From positions 1-64,000 of the forward strand of contig CAVVCH010000033.1 of assembly GCA_963746605.1 (NCBI GenBank): a DNA stretch of 64,000 nt, given 5' to 3'. The DNA comes from CAVQSS01 sp963746605. GTDB taxonomy: Bacteria; Desulfobacterota; RBG-13-43-22. The first letter of the stretch is position 1, and each line of letters opens with the position of its first letter. This document shows positions 61,418-64,000 of the stretch, piece by piece. A model generated the notes under the pieces. The model had not been told where the DNA came from. It did not search any database and saw only the letters and a program-made list of their open reading frames with translations. A program made the position numbers and the translations under genes.

Positions 61418-61990
61418 TCAGGCATGTCCGACCGTGTCCGTCAATAAAGCGAGATCGACCCCCAGTAATTTAGCGGCCATTTCCCAACGCTGGGCAATGG
61501 GGGCCTGAAAGATAATATGTTCATCCGCCGAGCAGGTCAACCAGGCGTTGGCCATAATCTCCGACTCCAGTTGACCTGGTCCCCAACCGGCGCACCCCAT
61601 GGCAATGATAAAAGCCTCCGGTCCTTGTCCCCGAGCCAGGGCCTCTAAAATATCCTTGGAATTACTGAGAGCCAGGGAGGTCGTTATCGGATGATTGCCT
61701 TCCCAATCAAACGGGGGGCCGTGAAGGATGAAGAGTTGTCCTTTGTGAACCGGCCCCCCCACATGAATGGGTATATCCTCCCGCTCCGGGGCGAAGGGTA
61801 ATCCCAATTCCTCGAAAATAGTCAAGCCGCTCAAATCCGGGTATACCCGGTTTATCACCAACCCCAAGGCTCCTTCTACGGAATGCTCGCAGATACAGGT
61901 TACGGTTTGATGGAAATTGGGGTCCAACAAACTCGGCATGGCGATGAGGAACTGTCCTTTAAGAGAGTGAGCATCTTTTTTAAGAGTCAT
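61418..61990 (-). CDS. YqgE/AlgH family protein (UPF0301)
   Basis: A 190-residue protein with the family start KGQFLIAMPSLLDPNFHQTV, the TCICEHSVEGALGLVINRVY block, IPIHVGGPVHKGQLFILHG near residue 75 and GCAGWGPGQLESEI near 130. Function in most bacteria is unclear; it is a transcription-related regulator of alginate genes in Pseudomonas by name. Its neighbours give no clue. Confidence 0.93.
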   Translation of the reverse strand: MTLKKDAHSLKGQFLIAMPSLLDPNFHQTVTCICEHSVEGALGLVINRVYPDLSGLTIFEELGLPFAPEREDIPIHVGGPVHKGQLFILHGPPFDWEGNHPITTSLALSNSKDILEALARGQGPEAFIIAMGCAGWGPGQLESEIMANAWLTCSADEHIIFQAPIAQRWEMAAKLLGVDLALLTDTVGHA

Positions 61991-62066
61991 ACCTTTAATC
62001 TAAGAAAACCCTCGAAAGGAGTCAAGCATAATTACCTGCATAATTACCTGACCCGGTACCCCGGCC

Positions 62067-62795
62067 TCAAAGGGAAACGATTTCCAAATCCCCCCAAAGG
62101 CCTAACTGATCTCCCAGGACGATCAAAACGCCATCGACTCCAGGGATCGTCTGAGCAAAGGCAATGGCCTCGGGCAAATCCTGCCGGGTCCGGACGCGAT
62201 TCCCCACCGCCGTTGCCGCCGCGTCGGCCAGGATCGCCGAAGGGGACAGAACGGCCACCGCATCCGCCCGGCCGAAACTCAACGAATGCCCGACCGTCCC
62301 TGACGAGGTGCAAAGGCCCACCGATCCCGTAGAGGGCGGCAGGGTAACCCCGATCCGCTGACTGAGCGGGGAAGTCCCGGCAAAAAGACCCACGGTCAGA
62401 GGCTCTTGACAAGCAATAAAGCAGTCCCCCCCATTTTCAATGATGATTTCCGGTGAGAGTTCCAGCAGGTCGTTTCCCACGTATTGAGCGACGGCCCCGG
62501 CTACGGCGGCCATCGGCCCCACCCCGGTCACGCGTCCGGCGGCCAGCATCTCCTTAATAATGTTCGGGGCCAGCGGATCAGGAGGAAGCGGCGTCAGCGC
62601 CTCCTGAAACTCCGGATGCTGACGGATATACTCTTCGATGGCCTGGCGATAGCGGTAAAGTCGTTCATATCCTTCCGCAGCCAGATTTCGCCGGGCCCGA
62701 ATCCAGAGGTCGCTTTCCTTGACCTGGATGGTGAAGGATACCCAGTCGGGGGAAACGGTTCGAGTGCGGTAAAAACGTTCCTGGTAGGGGACCAT
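62067..62795 (-). CDS. UPF0280 (ApbE-like) family protein
   Basis: A 242-residue protein starting MVPYQERFYRTRTVSPDWVS. The pattern RVTGVGPMAAVAGAVAQYVG near residue 88, then ELSPEIIIENGGDCFIACQE near 110 and LCTSSGTVGHSLSFGRADAV near 160, is the UPF0280/ApbE-like fold, related to flavin transferases and without confirmed reaction. Family members are found in archaea and deltaproteobacteria. Confidence 0.82.
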   Translation of the reverse strand: MVPYQERFYRTRTVSPDWVSFTIQVKESDLWIRARRNLAAEGYERLYRYRQAIEEYIRQHPEFQEALTPLPPDPLAPNIIKEMLAAGRVTGVGPMAAVAGAVAQYVGNDLLELSPEIIIENGGDCFIACQEPLTVGLFAGTSPLSQRIGVTLPPSTGSVGLCTSSGTVGHSLSFGRADAVAVLSPSAILADAAATAVGNRVRTRQDLPEAIAFAQTIPGVDGVLIVLGDQLGLWGDLEIVSL

Positions 62796-62904
62796 CGGCC
62801 TTTATCTCGCTAATCAAAATTCGAAACCGAATTTCGGAACAATTTAAAGATCTCATCGGTTCCGATGCTCTGGGAGCATATTCTAAGACCGTTCCAACGG
62901 TAGT

Positions 62905-64000
62905 CTATTGAAACTGGACCTCCAAGATCGGGGTTCCGAAAAGATCACGCAACTCCCGCTTCAACCGCGCCGATGGCTTGATTTTATAGACTTCGGGCAA
63001 GCTGAGAAAAACCTGGGTCTGATTGGGGCAATGAACGACGAATTGTACCGGGCAGGCACCGGGATGATGCCGCAATAAAACGGATAAATTGGCCAATTGG
63101 TCCCGGCTCAAGCCGGTGGCCGAAATGGACAGGATGGCCTTAACGGCTGAAGTTTCCTCGGCCTGTTCCAGAGTCATAACCTCCTGGGCAATGACCTTAG
63201 CCCCCTTTTCATCCTTGCTGAGATTACCGGTAATCCATAAGGGGACCTCATCCTTGAGCAAGGGAGAACATTTGCGGAAGATGTCGGCAAAGACGATCAC
63301 CTCGCAGGACCCGGTCAGATCCTCGATCGTGGCAAAGGCCATACGATCCCCCTTTTTGCTGTTGATTTCCTTGAGACCCGCCACCGTCCCGGCCAGGTGA
63401 ACCGTTTCCTTGTCGGCCAATTCGGAGAGGTCCTGGATAGCCGTTGCTTTCAGAGCCTGCAAGGTATCCAGATAGCGGGTCAGGGGATGACCGGTGATGT
63501 AAAACCCCAGAATTTCTTTTTCAAAGGCCAATTTCTGACTTTCCCGCCATTCCTCCAGAACCGGCGGTTCCGACTCGGGCATATCAAGACCGGGTTGATC
63601 CCCCAAATCAAAAAGGCTGAACTGATTGCCGGTCCTGTCCCGCTGCAATCGTTGACCGATTTCCGTGGCCTCAGGCAAAAAAGCCATCAGGCGGGAACGG
63701 GCCACTCCCATGGAGTCCATGGCCCCGCACTTGATCAGGCTTTCCAGAACCTTTCGATTGGCTCGAAATAAATCGACCCTTTTGCATAAGTCCACTAAGG
63801 ATTGGAACGGGCCGCCCTGCTCTCGCGCCTCCAAGATGGATTCAATGGCCCCCTCTCCCACATTTTTTACCGCCGCCAAACCAAACCGGATCTTATCCTC
63901 GATGATGGAGAAATCCATCCGGCTTTGATTGATATCCGGTGGCAAAACGACAATCCCTTTCTCCCGGCATTCCGTGATGTATTTGATGATATCAGAGGCA
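62905..64000 (-). CDS. dnaE: DNA polymerase III alpha subunit, 3' part
   Basis: The frame is open past the window end (preceding codons read ASDIIKYITECREKGI). The visible C-terminal 365 residues include the helix-hairpin-helix segment GLAAVKNVGEGAIESILEAR, the finger-side LIKCGAMDSMGVARSRL and the OB-fold HLAGTVAGLKEINSKKGDRM. The tau-binding end is divergent (FGTPILEVQFQ). The replicative polymerase; the catalytic PHP and palm domains lie outside. Confidence 0.95.
   Translation of the reverse strand, partial: ASDIIKYITECREKGIVVLPPDINQSRMDFSIIEDKIRFGLAAVKNVGEGAIESILEAREQGGPFQSLVDLCKRVDLFRANRKVLESLIKCGAMDSMGVARSRLMAFLPEATEIGQRLQRDRTGNQFSLFDLGDQPGLDMPESEPPVLEEWRESQKLAFEKEILGFYITGHPLTRYLDTLQALKATAIQDLSELADKETVHLAGTVAGLKEINSKKGDRMAFATIEDLTGSCEVIVFADIFRKCSPLLKDEVPLWITGNLSKDEKGAKVIAQEVMTLEQAEETSAVKAILSISATGLSRDQLANLSVLLRHHPGACPVQFVVHCPNQTQVFLSLPEVYKIKPSARLKRELRDLFGTPILEVQFQ

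Overview
The window looks like a chromosomal segment of an anaerobic deltaproteobacterium (Desulfobacterota, Syntrophobacter/Geobacter side). The main clue is the long minus-strand chain ilvB-ilvN-ilvC-psd-pssA-leuA-leuC-leuD-leuB-asd, an order familiar from Geobacter-type genomes. Acyl-CoA enzymes (two crotonases, malonyl-CoA decarboxylase, 3-hydroxyacyl-CoA dehydrogenase, a PaaK-type ligase) and c-di-GMP-type PilZ/DUF2889 proteins fit the same group. Composition is GC-rich. No rRNA, CRISPR array or prophage is visible.

Layout. 1-6.5 kb is a decayed accessory zone. A DUF3427-type helicase is cut by a degenerate IS256-family element, whose other end truncates a frameshifted ARPP-1 (DUF6569) gene. 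An AbiE-like toxin-antitoxin remnant and a second ARPP-1 3' fragment follow. 6.7-11.1 kb holds tRNA-Leu, murJ, a LEA-type lipoprotein, serC, an orphan small antitoxin-like gene and tRNA-Pro. 11.3-25.2 kb (minus strand) carries rdgB, rph, coaD, rsmD, asd and the branched-chain amino acid block with pssA/psd inserted, starting from a good sigma70-type promoter before a DUF465 gene. 25.6-38.8 kb (mostly plus strand) has PilZ, DUF2889, a crotonase, a glycosyltransferase, orphan antitoxins, an alpha/beta hydrolase, malonyl-CoA decarboxylase, a second crotonase, a DUF4214-methyltransferase, ndk, thiL, a lytic transglycosylase and galT.

38.9-43.1 kb is a second decayed zone: a multiply frameshifted TctC/Bug binding protein, two hicB scraps and a frameshifted InlB-repeat surface protein. 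43.2-48.4 kb is a compact signalling island. An FHA-receiver-class III nucleotide cyclase is transcribed divergently from an MFS transporter gene, followed by two paralogous kinase-fold proteins. One of these carries a cyclic-nucleotide-binding domain and the other a four-cysteine zinc finger. I infer a cyclase-to-sensor-kinase circuit that I do not recognise as a described system.

48.5-64 kb holds nfo, a heptosyltransferase, two secreted proteins, an archease-rtcB pair, a fused membrane/spermidine-synthase-like gene, PaaK, an isochorismatase-like hydrolase, a 3-hydroxyacyl-CoA dehydrogenase, yqgE, a UPF0280 gene and the 3' part of dnaE. The rtcB gene has an in-frame TGA exactly where the family has its essential metal-binding cysteine. 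A hairpin with a GGGU-containing loop follows at the usual bacterial SECIS distance, so I read it as a candidate selenocysteine-containing RNA ligase.

Several otherwise intact genes carry single frameshifts (nfo, archease, the InlB-repeat gene, the spermidine-synthase-like gene). Some of these may be assembly indels rather than biology.
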